In this document: positions 6,203-14,301 of the stretch, piece after piece
Position numbering within the stretch: the first letter of the stretch is position 1
Layout of the letters: the number at the start of each line of letters is the position of its first letter
Assembly: GCA_021462845.1 (NCBI GenBank)
Contig: JAJTXU010000007.1
Span: 1 to 47,006, forward strand
DNA: 47,006 bases
Origin: Anaerolineales bacterium
GTDB taxonomy: Bacteria; Chloroflexota; Anaerolineae; Anaerolineales; Villigracilaceae
Direction: 5' to 3'
Translations under genes and position numbers: made by a program
Notes under the pieces: model-generated
Databases searched by the model: none
The model's input: the letters and a program-made list of their open reading frames with translations, nothing else
Told to the model about the DNA's origin: nothing

Positions 6203-8338
6203 ATGATCCCGTTCGAATCATGGCTCAAATCCTTTGGTTTTTTGCAAAACCCCTTTGAGACAACTGAGGCGGGTAGTGAGGCCGACCATGCTACCGATTT
6301 TCTACATGCCACATTTGTAAAGCCTGAAGGATTTGATAGAATTTTAGGAAATCCACTTCGACCCAAATCGAGTTTAGTTTTTGCTGCCCGTGGACACGGA
6401 AAATCCACGGTCCGGTTGATGCTGGCTCACTTTTGTCGTCAGGGTATTTTTTTCACAGAAAATTCAGGGGAGAATTACAACCAAACCATGCGAGCACTTC
6501 CAGTGTTCTATACACAATTTCCTCTACATCTTGATGCTGTTACCTCCGCATCTGACTTGGTGGATACACATGTTACGGAGATTCTCAATCGTGCTATTCC
6601 AGGATTTGTAGATTTACTTACATCCCTTCCTGATATGGCAGACCGTGCTCGGAAGATGGATCCGCTTCGAAGAATTGAACTGCAATCCTTTCTGGTTTTC
6701 TTTCGTAAAAACTTGTCTCTCAAAAAATATAAGGATGCGCGCGATGTTCTGGGAAAAGAAATCGTTCAGGGCGATCATCAGACACCTATAGGTTTTATTC
6801 AGACCAGCGAATCACGATCTGGGATCGAACTGACCGAAGTAGAGATGGGGTTACTTCTTTCTGCTCGAGAAAAAGTGCTTCCATCGGATATGTTGAAACG
6901 ATTTGCTGAATTAATTACCGATATTGGCTTGCACGCGGTTTATATTTTAATCGATGGGCTAGATGAGACACATGACACTGCCGATGATCCTGACGCCGCT
7001 GGAGCTATTATTGTGCCTCTATTGTCCAATCTGAACCTAATGAATTCGACACCCCATGTCGCTTTTAAGGTTTTTGCACCCGCCGAGATGGAGTCGTCCA
7101 TTTTAGAAGCAACCCGAAAGGTGCGCAAAGATCGGCTGGATATTTTGAGTATTCAATTGGAGGAAGCTGGTCTATTGGAAATTTTGCATAGACGATTAGC
7201 TCAATGTAGTAACGGGGCCATTTCCAGTTTAGACGCAGTTTGCGTCCCCGCTATGCGGAACCAAATGGATTTGGAGTTGGTTCGGCGTGCCAGAGGAAAC
7301 GCGCGTCATTTGATCCTCTTGGGAGACTATGCCATCCGTGCGCGTTGCCAAGCCGGTGATGCTGAAAGCGGGACGGAATCATATTTGCTGACTGAAAGAG
7401 ATCTGGATAGCGCTGAATTGCGAATGAACTCGGAGTTATTGAGCGAGTCGTCAGTAGTGATCGTTTCTGAGGAGGGCAACGTAGTTAACGAAAATATTCC
7501 TGTACAAGGTATAGCTACTCCCCGCCCTGACGATTGGCCCCGTCATGAGTTGCCAACTCCACTGGCGATGGCGTACCTTGCTTATTCTCGGGAGCCATCC
7601 GCACAAGTGAAAGCGTGGAAATTGTTTGACTTGATCGAAGCGGCTACCGGTTATCTCGCGATTGCTGTAATCTCTCTCTTGTATCAGGCGGAGGGTGCGA
7701 AGACTGGAGAACGATTGGTGCGGGCTGATATTGATATGCAGCGCGTGTATATGGGCCGGTGGCGATATTGTTGTGAAACGCTTCCTGGGTTGTGCGCGTC
7801 ATTAGGAATTAAACACCCCTTGATAAAAGGCACACAACAGTTAATGAAATCCCATAAGGATTTTTTACGGAAAATAAATGATGAGAGAAATCGCTTTGCA
7901 CATGACGGTCCTCAGCCTGAGGAAGTTTGTAAGGACCTAATCGCTAACTATCATACCCCTTTGCATGAATTCTTAGCAGACTTGCAGCAAAAGCACAGGA
8001 GCTGCCGATTGATCAAAGTTCGTGAAATTGTTAAAAGGGGCTTCGAGTTTGTTCACAAGTTCACATTGTATCAAGGGGATTCCATCTATTTCCCTCAACT
8101 TGAGATAAACCTTCCTGTTACTTTAGATGGGGGGCAACTTTGGTTACTTGGAGGTTCCTTTCCACTCGATGTTCATCCCCTCATGCTGGCGCAAGTTGCG
8201 ACTGGTAATTTGGCGGAGGAAATCTGGCTATATCAAGGTGTGGAAAATGAAATCGTTTCATATAAAAGTTACGGGGCAGGACGAACATTGGACACCAAAG
8301 AATTTCGTAAGGATGTAAAACTTACGTTAGGCGTATAA
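6203..8338 (+). CDS. P-loop NTPase with C-terminal HEPN-like region
   Basis: A 711-residue protein, first gene of the six-gene cassette. The start ATG has TTGGAG 4 bases upstream. An N-terminal GFLQNPFETTEAGSEAD motif precedes the Walker A AARGHGKST (61-69). Walker B is YILIDGLDE (247-255), and a sensor-2-like ARGNARHLILLGDYA follows near 357-371. After a linker, residues ~460-600 are helical and contain ERNRFAH, an R562-x4-H567 motif as in HEPN ribonuclease domains, followed by a strand-rich tail. The NTPase half resembles the next gene (8430-9722), which lacks the HEPN-like part. So this is a candidate effector: NTP-controlled RNase. Nuclease activity is inferred from a short motif; HEPN folds also occur as inactive scaffolds. 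Confidence 0.75.
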   Translation: MIPFESWLKSFGFLQNPFETTEAGSEADHATDFLHATFVKPEGFDRILGNPLRPKSSLVFAARGHGKSTVRLMLAHFCRQGIFFTENSGENYNQTMRALPVFYTQFPLHLDAVTSASDLVDTHVTEILNRAIPGFVDLLTSLPDMADRARKMDPLRRIELQSFLVFFRKNLSLKKYKDARDVLGKEIVQGDHQTPIGFIQTSESRSGIELTEVEMGLLLSAREKVLPSDMLKRFAELITDIGLHAVYILIDGLDETHDTADDPDAAGAIIVPLLSNLNLMNSTPHVAFKVFAPAEMESSILEATRKVRKDRLDILSIQLEEAGLLEILHRRLAQCSNGAISSLDAVCVPAMRNQMDLELVRRARGNARHLILLGDYAIRARCQAGDAESGTESYLLTERDLDSAELRMNSELLSESSVVIVSEEGNVVNENIPVQGIATPRPDDWPRHELPTPLAMAYLAYSREPSAQVKAWKLFDLIEAATGYLAIAVISLLYQAEGAKTGERLVRADIDMQRVYMGRWRYCCETLPGLCASLGIKHPLIKGTQQLMKSHKDFLRKINDERNRFAHDGPQPEEVCKDLIANYHTPLHEFLADLQQKHRSCRLIKVREIVKRGFEFVHKFTLYQGDSIYFPQLEINLPVTLDGGQLWLLGGSFPLDVHPLMLAQVATGNLAEEIWLYQGVENEIVSYKSYGAGRTLDTKEFRKDVKLTLGV

Positions 8339-8351
8339 TACGTGGTATACT
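8322..8351 (+). promoter_or_regulatory. Possible internal promoter before the second NTPase gene
   Basis: TTACGT at 8322-8327 and TATACT at 8346-8351 are 18 bases apart, with an extra TATAAT at 8334-8339 over the stop of the first gene. It lies in the only sizeable gap (91 bases) inside the cassette, so the downstream genes could be transcribed separately. Weak evidence. Confidence 0.3.
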
Positions 8352-8372
8352 GGATTAAATTAATGTTCCCTT

Positions 8373-8391
8373 AATGTGAGGTAATCACATT
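8373..8391. promoter_or_regulatory. CRP/FNR-like dyad, candidate operator
   Basis: AATGTGA-GGTAA-TCACATT is a perfect 7-bp inverted repeat with a 5-base spacer. Half sites TGTGA/TCACA equal those of CRP-family operators, whose usual spacer is 6. It sits 22-40 bases downstream of the promoter-like sequence and 38 bases before the start at 8430, where a bound repressor could block transcription. Confidence 0.4.
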
Positions 8392-8429
8392 GTCGCTCTG
8401 GATTTTTCAAACTAGGGACAGGTGCAAGT

Positions 8430-9722
8430 ATGAAAGAACAACTACTGAATCGTGAATTATGGCTAAAAGCCAAGGGGCTTAAAGACCCGTTTAACCCAGA
8501 ATCAATCCGGGCAGAAGCGGATAGTTTATTATTGTCTAGTGAGAATGAAGCCTTTATTGAATTTCCATATTACGAGAGTATTAAGGGTGAAACAGACATA
8601 CCCGGACCCCGGTTTATTTTTGCGGGCAGAGGAGCTGGTAAAACAGCGCTTCGTTTGAGACTTCAAAAATCATTTGATGATGATCTAAAAACAGGCGCCG
8701 GCTCTGTGCTGGCTGTATCTTACAATAATTTTGACCGCGTGCTAGAGAATGCCAAGCATGATCCGAAGCAGGTTATTCCTCGGCATCATGTTGTGGAAAT
8801 AATTGGGTTGATTATCAAAAGGTTGTTTGAGTCCGTGGTTGAAAGTCGCAAAGAGATTAGCGATGAAATTCTTCAAACAGAAAGAACTCGAGAGTTGTTT
8901 AAATGGTACTTAAGAGAATTTAAAGCCCTCCACTCGTGGGATATAAACTACCTTTTAGGCGAAGTGGAAGGCGTGGAGTATTACTTTTCCCCCAAACGCC
9001 TCTTGGATATCGCAAAAGGCACTCTTGATATTACATCATTGGCATTACCTCCAGGTGCCCAACAGGCTGTAAAATTGTTTTCCAATTTGTTGAATTTTGA
9101 GGATGTGGAGACAATAGATGCCGGGAGCGTTTCCGTTGTCGAACTATTAGAAGAACTCGTTCATCTTTGTTCCCTATTGGGTTTTAAAGCGATTTACATA
9201 TTGGTAGATGATGTGGATGAACCTCAGTATTATGGAGATCAAAAAGACTACAGCCCAGCTTTTGATTTGATCCATTCTTTAGCGTCTGCGCCAAAAATTA
9301 TTGGCATACCAAAACTAATATTTAAATTCTTCTTGCCTATAGAGATTCGACCACAATGCCTGCAATCACTACGTTTGGATAAATTCTCTGAGCAGGTAAT
9401 CACATGGGCGTATAAAGATCTCGAAGAGGTATTTGATTCACGTGTAAGAGCGGCATATCAAAAAAGCACGATTAGCCCTGATACATTCGACCCTAGTAAA
9501 ACTTCCGAGGATATTATTAAGGAGATTTGTGCTGATGATCTATCAAAAATTCGCGGCTGGATGCTTGATTTTGCCAAAGAAAAAGGCAGTCCCCGCGCGT
9601 TGCTGTATGTGGGGAATGAAATGCTGGTTGAGCATTTTCGCCTGAATCGAGGTTTGGATGATAAAATTATCAGGGCGACTTGGGAACGCGCCCGTCAGCG
9701 CGCTGAAGAGGTGTTCCAATGA
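8430..9722 (+). CDS. P-loop NTPase, paralogous to the first NTPase of the cassette
   Basis: A 430-residue soluble protein. It opens with a KGLKDPFNPESIRAEAD segment that lines up with the N-terminus of the previous gene product. Walker A is GRGAGKT (66-72) and Walker B YILVDDVDE (256-264). A sensor-2-like KGSPRALLYVGNEMLVE lies near the C-terminus. It therefore carries the NTPase module alone, without the HEPN-like tail of its neighbour. It may pair with the larger paralogue as a regulatory partner. The start ATG has a weak AGG/AGGG upstream. The stop overlaps the next start as ATGA at 9719-9722, so translation of the two is coupled. Family not recognised by name; NTPase character is clear. 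Confidence 0.78.
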   Translation: MKEQLLNRELWLKAKGLKDPFNPESIRAEADSLLLSSENEAFIEFPYYESIKGETDIPGPRFIFAGRGAGKTALRLRLQKSFDDDLKTGAGSVLAVSYNNFDRVLENAKHDPKQVIPRHHVVEIIGLIIKRLFESVVESRKEISDEILQTERTRELFKWYLREFKALHSWDINYLLGEVEGVEYYFSPKRLLDIAKGTLDITSLALPPGAQQAVKLFSNLLNFEDVETIDAGSVSVVELLEELVHLCSLLGFKAIYILVDDVDEPQYYGDQKDYSPAFDLIHSLASAPKIIGIPKLIFKFFLPIEIRPQCLQSLRLDKFSEQVITWAYKDLEEVFDSRVRAAYQKSTISPDTFDPSKTSEDIIKEICADDLSKIRGWMLDFAKEKGSPRALLYVGNEMLVEHFRLNRGLDDKIIRATWERARQRAEEVFQ

Positions 9723-11218
9723 AATCACCAACAATCCATTTAAGTCAATGGCAGGTAACGCCTGTTAATCGTTTGGATGAGAGGGGAGAATTTTCGTCTG
9801 CGCTCGAACGGATTCGTGTGCTAGGTTCGGTATTCCAGACTATTTATGAATGGTATGGCAGTCCGGGCATTGGCAAAAGTGAACTGCTCAAATTGCTGGC
9901 CGAAGAATGCCATATCGCGAGTGTTCCCTATGCTTTGATAAACTTTAAAACCAAGCCAGAGCTGCAGGCTGATGCCCCGACGCGTGGGCGAGAGGAGGTA
10001 AATGCCACTGGGTTGATCCAAGGTTTGTTGGAAGGGTTTGGAGGTCTTGAGTCGAAAAAAGTACAAGATGCAATTGCTGATTATCGTTCTTTCTCCACTG
10101 ATGACAAAGATATAAAGCAAAGACAACTTAAACATTCGGATATGGCGCGAGCATTTGTACAATTTGTTGGAGAAGTATCGAAACGAGACCCAGTGGTCCT
10201 GTTGTTTGATGAAACCGAGTTTGCGGATCAGGATCTGGTTACATGGCTGGAAGAATGGGTGCTTAACCCATTGATCCAGAATGGTAAATGTTTGATTGTT
10301 TGGGCGGGAAGAAGACCTCAGCGTTGGAAAAGATTTGAAGTCCGCCGTCGTCTGCGGTGCCAGGAATTAAAACCGTTTGACAATGATGATACAGTCAAAT
10401 TATTCAAAAAGAATAGCACATTCCCGTTGGAAAAATTTTCTGAGCCAGTACGTCGGCTTACTTTGGGTCATCCCTTTGCGGATGTGGTCGCTTTACGACA
10501 ATTGGATTATCTGGCTAAAGAAGGTAAAATTCCACCTTTAGATCAGTTTTCGAGCATCGAAACTAACCTGATTGATGGACTTGTTCAGGAATTTGTGGAA
10601 GCTTACGCGTTCAAATATGTTTCCAACGAATTGGCAACCGCATGTCGCATGCTGGCGTTGGTTCGTCAGTTTGATGTTATTATGCTACGCGAGATTTTAA
10701 CAAAAACATTGCCATCCTTTGCCAAGTACCAGCGGGAAGAATTCGGTGGAGTGCTCTCGAGCCTAAGAGCGACCCAGTTGGTCTGGTGGGATGATCGCCG
10801 CAAAGGGTATGCGCTGGATCATACCTTACGTCACATTCTTGGAGAAAATATCCGCCGTCATCAGCCGGACCTGTACGCGCAGGTAAACCAAATTGCAATC
10901 GAAATCTATCGCGATTGGATCAAGAATGCAGGCGATAACCGCGGGGTCTATATTGTAGAAGAGCTCTACCAACAATCTTGTCTGAATCAAGTGTCAAGTG
11001 ACTCTCATTCAAATAAGAAAGCATCGCTTGCGGGCCTTCTGGAACAACGATTACAAGGGTACTCGCAACGCGATCCGGATTTGCGAGCGTCAGCATTGGA
11101 TCGGTTATATCACGAACTGGAAGGCGATAGCGAACTCCCTGAATTGATCGGGAAAGAAAAATTTGAAGAATTATTAAAAAAGGTGCGGCAGGTTCGTGCC
11201 GAAACCCAGCTTAAATAG
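9719..11218 (+). CDS. STAND-type P-loop NTPase
   Basis: A 499-residue protein with Walker A GSPGIGKS (47-54), Walker B VVLLFDETE (159-167), a sensor segment CLIVWAGRRPQRWKR, and the GxP motif LTLGHPFADV that marks STAND (NACHT/NB-ARC-like) NTPases. The C-terminal half (EFVEAYAFKYVSNELATACR onward) is helical and fits a winged-helix region, YALDHTLRHIL being its final part. STAND proteins are signal-dependent switches that oligomerise on activation. No obvious toxic or catalytic domain is fused, so it may act as switch or adaptor for the other products. Start coupled to the previous gene by ATGA overlap. Class assignment good; ligand and role unknown. Confidence 0.78.
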   Translation: MKSPTIHLSQWQVTPVNRLDERGEFSSALERIRVLGSVFQTIYEWYGSPGIGKSELLKLLAEECHIASVPYALINFKTKPELQADAPTRGREEVNATGLIQGLLEGFGGLESKKVQDAIADYRSFSTDDKDIKQRQLKHSDMARAFVQFVGEVSKRDPVVLLFDETEFADQDLVTWLEEWVLNPLIQNGKCLIVWAGRRPQRWKRFEVRRRLRCQELKPFDNDDTVKLFKKNSTFPLEKFSEPVRRLTLGHPFADVVALRQLDYLAKEGKIPPLDQFSSIETNLIDGLVQEFVEAYAFKYVSNELATACRMLALVRQFDVIMLREILTKTLPSFAKYQREEFGGVLSSLRATQLVWWDDRRKGYALDHTLRHILGENIRRHQPDLYAQVNQIAIEIYRDWIKNAGDNRGVYIVEELYQQSCLNQVSSDSHSNKKASLAGLLEQRLQGYSQRDPDLRASALDRLYHELEGDSELPELIGKEKFEELLKKVRQVRAETQLK

Positions 11219-11279
11219 GTGTTCGTAACGTCAGATTTTCCCAGAACGGTTTGATTAACTACTGAGGTCAGGAGGATTG

Positions 11280-12773
11280 ATGAGCGCTGAATCTGGAAGT
11301 GCGTTTGAGAACCTGTTCGTTGGTCGGCGGGAATATTTGGAGGAATTTGAACGCCTCTCTAACGGAAAGGCGGGTTATCGCGTTTTGTTTATTCCCGGAG
11401 AGGGAGGTATAGGGAAAACATGGTTATTACGCAAAATGCTTTCAGTAGCCCAAGGCTTAAGTAACCACAATAATCTGCTTCTCCCTGAATCTATTATGGA
11501 TATGTACTCAACGGCGCATCACAGTGTGGAGGGTGTTCAGGAGCATATTGTTGATTTATTACAAAAAGCGTACGAAAGTAGAGGCACATGTTTTGTTAAT
11601 TTCGATAATATCAAACGAGAAATTGATATTGGACGCAGGGAGAATTTTGAAACCGAAACAATAACTGACATGGAAAAAAGAGCCGGGCGGGCGTTTATTG
11701 AAGATTGTAAATCATTATCTGAAACGACAACGCCAATTTTATTCATTGATACCTTCGAACGAGTTCAACGAGACGAGGTGGGTCGTTGGATTTTGTTTAA
11801 ATTGGTGCCAGAACTACCTGGTTTTCGATTTGTGATTGCTGGACGGGATATGCTTGAAGAAAAAAGTTATATTCACCCATATCCTCTCAGGGGTTTCACG
11901 GATGAAGAGGCAATGGAGTATTTTCTTCGTAAACGCGAGGTGTCTGACGCGTCTGATTTTGCGGATGTGTTAGGCGCGATCACTGAAAAGGCGGAAGGGC
12001 GTCCATTATTTATTGATTTAGCTGTTTCTTGGTTTAAGGATGAACAGCTTCGGAACGCAGAGGTTTTACGAAGGACGTCAGTGAGCGATTTCAAGAAATC
12101 CTTGATCAGACTGCTTCAACAACAACAAGGTGTATTTGGTAATGTAGAACGAGATGTGGTTGGTCAGGATGTTATATTGTTTATGGCTTACTATCGGTAT
12201 CGCTTTGATGCCGAACTTTTAAAGAGATTGGTGGATAAGAAGGTCATAACGCTTCCAAAAGATATGTCTCCTGAGACAGTCCTCAAGATGATTGAAGAAG
12301 TATATCTTTTTGTGAAACGGTTGCCTGACAAGTATTTACAGCATCACGACGAGGTGGAGACTCTGATCCTTGATTATTGGTGGCCTGAACATGATCCTCG
12401 TGGGCAAAACAGACAAAGTGTACTTGCCCCAATTGCTGTGGAGTGGTATGAAGATTTGTTTCAAGATCCAAAACACCAGTCTAATCTACTCGACTTGCAA
12501 GCTGAACAAATTATGTACTTGCTGGATGCGGTCCCCGAGCAGGCGGTCCGCCGTATCGAAGAGCATTCACAATCCCAGCGCTTCAATGAACTGCTCGTAA
12601 GTGAGATTTCGACGGATCGAATTCGAGAGATTCCTACTACTATCCACAATAGATATAAGTTCGCAACGGATTTGGGAAAGCGGGCTACATTTATTAGTTC
12701 TTTTGAACGCGCGCAAGCCTATTGGAAACTTGCCTTTGAAATAGCGGAAAGTGATAATTCTTCTGATATCTAA
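11280..12773 (+). CDS. STAND-type NTPase (VGR box, winged helix)
   Basis: A 497-residue protein. LFVGRREYLEEFERL at the start is the classic box before the P-loop in STAND ATPases; Walker A is GEGGIGKT (40-47), Walker B ILFIDTFERV near 158-167, followed by a sensor FRFVIAGRD and the GxP-type AEGRPLFIDLA. The C-terminal ~120 residues are helical and end in a TPR-like FERAQAYWKLAFEIAESD. The start is taken as ATG 11280, because AGGAGG (11270-11275) sits 4 bases before it but only 1 base before the TTG at 11277. Most STAND proteins of this type carry a long repeat sensor. Here the repeats are on the next gene, so sensor and switch appear to be split. Confidence 0.82.
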   Translation: MSAESGSAFENLFVGRREYLEEFERLSNGKAGYRVLFIPGEGGIGKTWLLRKMLSVAQGLSNHNNLLLPESIMDMYSTAHHSVEGVQEHIVDLLQKAYESRGTCFVNFDNIKREIDIGRRENFETETITDMEKRAGRAFIEDCKSLSETTTPILFIDTFERVQRDEVGRWILFKLVPELPGFRFVIAGRDMLEEKSYIHPYPLRGFTDEEAMEYFLRKREVSDASDFADVLGAITEKAEGRPLFIDLAVSWFKDEQLRNAEVLRRTSVSDFKKSLIRLLQQQQGVFGNVERDVVGQDVILFMAYYRYRFDAELLKRLVDKKVITLPKDMSPETVLKMIEEVYLFVKRLPDKYLQHHDEVETLILDYWWPEHDPRGQNRQSVLAPIAVEWYEDLFQDPKHQSNLLDLQAEQIMYLLDAVPEQAVRRIEEHSQSQRFNELLVSEISTDRIREIPTTIHNRYKFATDLGKRATFISSFERAQAYWKLAFEIAESDNSSDI

Positions 12774-12819
12774 ATAGCCATTGCTATCTATTTTGTCGTG
12801 TATGGTTTAGGAGCAAATT

Positions 12820-14256
12820 ATGACGGTTGAACAACAAATAGATTGTCTACTTGGGCTGCACAATTGCACTTGGCAGGTTGACCCACCCGAATCGTTGAAA
12901 ATTCTGGCGCGTGCAGACAAATTGTCTGAAAAATTCGCATCCAAACGAGCTAAGATCCTTTATGAGATTGGTTTCACGTATCGAAAAATGGATGATATCG
13001 AGCGCGCGGTTGACAATTACAAAGAGGCGCTTAAAGAGGCAAGCCTTATAAAGGATAAAGAACTCGTTTCAACAATTTTGAATGACTTGGGATACGCATT
13101 ATTATTTATGTCGAAGTATACCGAAGCACAGGTGTATGTGGAGCGATCACGAGAATATCGGAGAAAAAGAGTCGAAGAAGTTCAACAGAAACTTGACGAT
13201 ATAACCCAACAATTGCGTACTGCTTCCGCCAAATCAGCCCGACTATTGGAGCAGCAGAAATCCCTAAACCATGATTTGCATGACGCCCGGCTGAGACTTG
13301 GATATACCTTTAATACTTTGGGAGAAATTTCCAGGTTTTCCGGCGATCTCGCACGAGCAACCGGCGAGTATTCGGAGGCTCTATCAATTTTTAAGAGTGA
13401 AAACAGTTATATTTGGCAAGTTAAAGCCCTGCATTCACGGTCAGAGGCGCATCGCCGAATTGCCAAGCGATTATTTGAGGATCATCGTTTGGAAGCCAGT
13501 GAAGAATTTGATGCAAAGACATATGAGGATATAAGTTCCTGTCTCGTTTTATGTGAGCAGTATGGATATGAGACAGAGAGTGATACGGCTTACCGTCGTA
13601 TGGGCAGGTTGTTACATGATCGTGCTTTCCGTACAAATAACTTGAAACAAAAAATGATTTTATTAGATCAAGCCAAACAGTATTTTGAAAAGGGTTTGCA
13701 GATTGCGCAACACACCAAGGATTTTCTGGAGGAATTGGAAAACCTGACAGAAATTGCCTTTCTGGTTAATGATCGGTTAAGCTTTCTGGGCGTTGATCAT
13801 GAGACTCAAGAATTTAAGGATATGGTAGAGAAGAGCGAGAAGGAAATTGCCGGGTTGCGGAATGCTATAGAAAATCACCCTACGGATAAGCTGAAAATCT
13901 ATCACTTTTCAGTATTTGCCAGCCTGCTTAAGTTGGCGGAGGGAGCGTTTCAATATGTTCAGGGAAATTTTTCTGAAGCACTTAAGGCTTACATCAAGGC
14001 GTACTCAGGTTTGGCAAGTGATCCGGGCTATGGTTCTGTCCGTTACCGACAACATCGCGATCATTTGCTTGAGCAATTAAAAGGAATTAGAGACGCTAAA
14101 GTGGAAAAAAAATGGTGCGATGCTTTCATCAAGGCATGGGAGAAGGAGAAAATGCAACGCACCAAACCACCTCAAACTTTAGCGCAAGTCCACCCTGACC
14201 TCCTTCAGAAACTCCGGTTGCATATGATGGATACCGGTTATCTGGACGAAGTCTAA
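12820..14256 (+). CDS. TPR-repeat protein
   Basis: A 478-residue all-helical protein with TPR units such as ILYEIGFTYRKMDDIERAVD, LNDLGYALLFMSKYTEAQVY, and FNTLGEISRFSGDLARATGE, plus a coiled coil at ~110-150 (RRKRVEEVQQKLDDITQQLR). No enzymatic motif or membrane segment is seen. TPR arrays bind peptides or partner proteins; following a STAND NTPase that lacks its own repeats, this is the likely sensor or ligand-binding half. It has its own ribosome-binding site (AGGAG at 12809-12813) and starts 46 bases after the NTPase gene, so it is a separate gene and not a frameshifted end. Confidence 0.82.
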   Translation: MTVEQQIDCLLGLHNCTWQVDPPESLKILARADKLSEKFASKRAKILYEIGFTYRKMDDIERAVDNYKEALKEASLIKDKELVSTILNDLGYALLFMSKYTEAQVYVERSREYRRKRVEEVQQKLDDITQQLRTASAKSARLLEQQKSLNHDLHDARLRLGYTFNTLGEISRFSGDLARATGEYSEALSIFKSENSYIWQVKALHSRSEAHRRIAKRLFEDHRLEASEEFDAKTYEDISSCLVLCEQYGYETESDTAYRRMGRLLHDRAFRTNNLKQKMILLDQAKQYFEKGLQIAQHTKDFLEELENLTEIAFLVNDRLSFLGVDHETQEFKDMVEKSEKEIAGLRNAIENHPTDKLKIYHFSVFASLLKLAEGAFQYVQGNFSEALKAYIKAYSGLASDPGYGSVRYRQHRDHLLEQLKGIRDAKVEKKWCDAFIKAWEKEKMQRTKPPQTLAQVHPDLLQKLRLHMMDTGYLDEV

Positions 14257-14301
14257 TAAGATAAACACGATTGCCTTTATAGATTTGTGATGGAGGATTC
14301 A

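Noticed and set aside
11277-11279. TTG as start of the second STAND NTPase.
   Set aside because: Only one base separates it from the AGGAGG site; the ATG 3 bases later has a usable spacing.
12774-12819. Frameshift joining the STAND NTPase and the TPR gene.
   Set aside because: The NTPase has its own stop and the TPR gene has its own AGGAG site and ATG, so two genes are the simpler reading.
8339-14301. Small precursor-peptide gene in the cassette gaps.
   Set aside because: Only very short frames occur; none has a ribosome-binding site with a leader/core layout.
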